Source: Desulfobacteraceae bacterium
GTDB lineage: Bacteria; Desulfobacterota; Desulfobulbia; Desulfobulbales; Desulfobulbaceae
NCBI GenBank assembly: GCA_011372855.1
Contig: DSAE01000231.1
Coordinates: 1-52,778, forward strand
Direction: 5' to 3'
DNA length: 52,778 bases
The translations under genes and the position numbers were made by a program. This document shows, one piece after another, positions 50,284 to 52,778 of the stretch. Positions within the stretch are counted from its first letter, which is position 1. Every line of letters starts with the position of its first letter. The notes under the pieces were generated by a model, which was given only the letters and a program-made list of their open reading frames with translations, was not told the DNA's origin and ran no database searches.

Positions 50284-52778
50284 GTCTTTTCGATCAGGTA
50301 ATAGACGCTGCCGCGGTCTTCGGGTCGCGGGTTGCCTTTCAGCTCGTTGAAGGACTGGTCAATGATCTTCCAGTCCAGATCCCGGACCAGCCGGTCAAAG
50401 GACTGTCTGGAAAACCGGGTGCCCCACGTCCAGCCGGGGGCCGGAGCTTTGAAATAGTTCTCATCCGCGGTGCTCAGCGAAACGACGTTGCGGATGATCA
50501 GATAGCGCTCGGCCATGGCATAGGACCGGGCCAGGACTTCCCTGGGGTTGGACACGTGATACAGTCCCCCGATATTGGCGACGATGGAAAAACGCCGGTC
50601 GGACTCGATTTTTTCCATATCGGCCTTGACGAAATCAACCTGGCCGCACCCCAGATATTCGCTGATTTTCATGGCCCTGGCCAGGTGACCGTCTGAATCG
50701 TAGTCGAATCCTGTCGCCCGGTCGGCGCCGAACTTCCTGGCAAACAGGGTATAGTACCCGTCCGTGCAGAAAAGCTCCGCAAAGCTGACCGGATAGACCT
50801 CCGCGGCCTTGAGCCGGGCGATGGCCATCAGAATATACGCCAGTATCACCGGCTCCTCGGACCGCTGGTTCCCGGGAAAACACCCCCCTTTTTGCAGGGT
50901 CTTGAGCCCCAGCAGTTCGAAATCATGATCGACGGGACCCAGCTGCTCGACAAAGCGTCTTTGACTTTCCGCCCCTCCGCCCAGTTTGCCGATAATGTTT
51001 TTGAACACCGCGTTCAGGCCGCCTCCGGGCAAGGATACGTCCCTCTTCAATTTTTCCGGAAATGCAGAGGGAGCCGACTCCACGGCCGGGACGGATCCTT
51101 CCTGCCCGCCCCCGGACAAATCCTCCCCCGGACCTTGTAGGCCCATCGGCGAATAAAAAAGGACTCCCGTTGAAAAAGACAGGCCTTCACGGGCCACTTC
51201 GGCGTGAAACTGATCTTCCAGGGAAAAACAGGTTTTCAGCCTCGGCTGCAAAGGGATGTCAAGGGACCGGAAGCAGTCGCTGACAAAGTCTTCCACTTTC
51301 CGCCATCCCCTTTCTCCGCCGAACCGCGACAACAGATACCGGTTATGATGGCCGAACCACAGCAAGGCCCTGAACAGGACGTAATCAACATCAAAATCCC
51401 TGGAAAAACTCCATTCCAGGTCAATCACCGCATAGGACGGAGTGGAGTCCGTGACAATGATATTATTGGGGAGGAGATCAACAAGGTCACCCCGCCGTGC
51501 CGCCGTCTTGAACGATGTTGCCAGGTATTCCCGGTACGCCCGGAGCAGTTCAGCAAAAGACCGGCCTCCGTCATCCCTGCAGCACGCGGCAAGCCAGACG
51601 GTGGTCAGCAGGTCTCCCCTCAGGTGCCTGGTGTCATGCGTCAGCTGCGCAACATGGCCGTTTCCGTCCGGCAGCTGCAGCGAGGCCGCGATTTTCTTCT
51701 TTCGGACCAATTCCTCCGTTTTCCGCTTCTCGGTCACCGTTCTGAAATGAACCTTTCTTCCTTCGGAGGAAAAATGGACAAAATCAAAGGGGACCGCCCG
51801 GGCCACTGCCGCCTCCTCGGTGGAGGCAACGATGAGGAATGAATTGGCAAACTCCCCGAGATAGCCGGATTCATGCAGGGCCTTCCAGCGCAGAAATTCA
51901 TCGTCGGCCGCCCGCCAGCCGCTCAGGTGGTCCGTCGAACTGATACGCTGCAGAAGGGAATAGGCGTAGGGGTCCCTGGCCAGGAAATCATCATTGATCA
52001 GGACGCGGGGCATTTTATAGTCCGGGAAGGGATACACAAAGGCATGCTTCCATATCCCGCCGGAAAATATCTGCTCCCACTGGCGTTTATCATAGGTCCG
52101 GACCCCCTTGTCCGCCGGGTATCCGTACAAGCCGATATCCGGTTCGCCGAAATGGTCTTCCCCCGCGCCGATCCAGTATTTCAGGCCCATCCTGTTCTCG
52201 ATGGCGATCACCAGGATGCCGCCGGGCTTCAGGGCCTTCTGGACAATTTCGAGAATCGCCGTCAGGGATTCCCTCGCGCCCGCCCTGCCCGGCATGAACA
52301 TCCCGGCATACTCGAGGACGCCGATAAGAAAAACGGCATCATACTGCTGGGCCGGGATGTTGAGGGCATTGAAATTTGCGTTGACGATATGAACATTGTC
52401 GAGCTCACGGCAGCGTTGGCGGGCCAGCTCGGCCCGCGGCCGGCTGCCGTCCACGGCCTCGACCATGCACTGCCGCTCGCCCAGATACCGGGTGATCGCC
52501 CCGCATCCGCACCCCAACTCCAGCACATTCTTCATGCCGTCCAGCCTGAGGGGACGGACCAGGTTCGCCCGGGCCGGGCTCAGGTGATATTCCGAACTCC
52601 AATCCCTGATCTTTTCCTGCAGTTGCATGGAGTCGACCGACAGATCGTCAACGGCTTCGAAACAGGCCCGCAGATACTCCTCAGCCTCCGACCCCTCGCT
52701 GTAGTCGAAGGGTTCGGAAGTTTCGAGGACCCATACCTGTTTGCCGGCAAGCGACAGCCGGTTGTGCCGTTTAAGCGG
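50280..52778 (-). CDS. Methyltransferase / kinase-like / methyltransferase protein, WbdD-reminiscent (partial at right edge)
   Basis: 832 residues are visible and the frame is open at the right edge: 50 codons upstream of an internal ATG at 52628 read as good protein (RHNRLSLAGKQVWVLETSEP). The first SAM-methyltransferase domain has VLELGCGCGAITRYLGE and ALKPGGILVIAIEN. A kinase-like region follows, with RRGDLVDLLPNNIIV and AVIDLEWSF, matching the HxD...N and D-x-E/D motifs of aminoglycoside-phosphotransferase-like kinases. A second methyltransferase-like domain near the end has AELFCTDGYYTLFARKFGA and IGGLYHVSNPREVL. E. coli WbdD joins a methyltransferase and a kinase to cap and stop O-antigen chains. 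The match here is at architecture level, not a proven orthologue. The following gene overlaps by 4 bases. Confidence 0.85.
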   Translation of the reverse strand, partial: PLKRHNRLSLAGKQVWVLETSEPFDYSEGSEAEEYLRACFEAVDDLSVDSMQLQEKIRDWSSEYHLSPARANLVRPLRLDGMKNVLELGCGCGAITRYLGERQCMVEAVDGSRPRAELARQRCRELDNVHIVNANFNALNIPAQQYDAVFLIGVLEYAGMFMPGRAGARESLTAILEIVQKALKPGGILVIAIENRMGLKYWIGAGEDHFGEPDIGLYGYPADKGVRTYDKRQWEQIFSGGIWKHAFVYPFPDYKMPRVLINDDFLARDPYAYSLLQRISSTDHLSGWRAADDEFLRWKALHESGYLGEFANSFLIVASTEEAAVARAVPFDFVHFSSEGRKVHFRTVTEKRKTEELVRKKKIAASLQLPDGNGHVAQLTHDTRHLRGDLLTTVWLAACCRDDGGRSFAELLRAYREYLATSFKTAARRGDLVDLLPNNIIVTDSTPSYAVIDLEWSFSRDFDVDYVLFRALLWFGHHNRYLLSRFGGERGWRKVEDFVSDCFRSLDIPLQPRLKTCFSLEDQFHAEVAREGLSFSTGVLFYSPMGLQGPGEDLSGGGQEGSVPAVESAPSAFPEKLKRDVSLPGGGLNAVFKNIIGKLGGGAESQRRFVEQLGPVDHDFELLGLKTLQKGGCFPGNQRSEEPVILAYILMAIARLKAAEVYPVSFAELFCTDGYYTLFARKFGADRATGFDYDSDGHLARAMKISEYLGCGQVDFVKADMEKIESDRRFSIVANIGGLYHVSNPREVLARSYAMAERYLIIRNVVSLSTADENYFKAPAPGWTWGTRFSRQSFDRLVRDLDWKIIDQSFNELKGNPRPEDRGSVYYLIEKT

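Noticed and set aside
1-52778. tRNA, rRNA and CRISPR arrays
   Set aside because: No cloverleaf-like, rRNA-like or regularly spaced repeat sequence was noticed in any intergenic region; this was by eye only.

Overview
The window looks like chromosomal DNA of a GC-rich, anaerobic or microaerophilic Gram-negative bacterium, most likely Desulfobacterota (old Deltaproteobacteria, for example Desulfobulbales or a relative). This placement is inferred from a CooC-type ATPase, a manganese-dependent family II pyrophosphatase, a multihaem c-type cytochrome, what looks like selenocysteine coding, and a large lipopolysaccharide/exopolysaccharide locus. I saw no rRNA, tRNA, CRISPR array or complete mobile element.

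Positions 1-13,700 are a housekeeping and regulatory stretch with genes on both strands. It holds a transposase tail at the left edge; a GlrK/QseE-like histidine kinase with its outer-membrane lipoprotein; a succinate-semialdehyde dehydrogenase; a PilZ protein; a nucleotide cyclase with GAF and degenerate receiver domains; RarA; a remarkable cytochrome gene; PpaC; an anchored protein of unknown function; a Bax-inhibitor-1 family membrane protein; and CooC. The cytochrome gene (7966-9589) is the main discovery candidate. Its frame crosses a TGA where the local pattern Cys-Gly-[TGA] suggests a Cys-Gly-Cys/Sec motif. The TGA is followed 18 nt later by a GGTCT loop on a six-pair stem, the same spacing as the E. 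coli fdhF SECIS. The gene also needs a +1 shift inside its second CXXCH haem motif.

Positions 13,713-52,778 are one very long polysaccharide locus. Almost all of it is read leftwards, with many overlapping or nearly abutting genes. From the upstream (right) end it holds a methyltransferase/kinase-like/methyltransferase protein reminiscent of WbdD; a lipoprotein phosphoesterase; a glycosyltransferase with seven 38-residue repeats; a TylF-like methyltransferase; further glycosyltransferases; a HAD-type protein; an OafA-like acyltransferase; a GlpD-like oxidoreductase; an asparagine synthase; a sugar epimerase; an AlgI/AlgX-like O-acetylation pair; a glycosyltransferase-methyltransferase fusion; two large multi-spanning proteins; a hexapeptide acyltransferase; and two LPG-synthase-type flippase-like proteins, one fused to a TolB-like propeller. 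It then has three exported proteins, four GT2 enzymes and a WbaP-type initiating phosphoglycosyltransferase at the downstream end. Together they could start a chain on undecaprenyl phosphate, extend it, acylate, amidate and methylate it, and cap it. No Wzx/Wzy or Wzm/Wzt exporter is seen, so export genes probably lie beyond the right edge.
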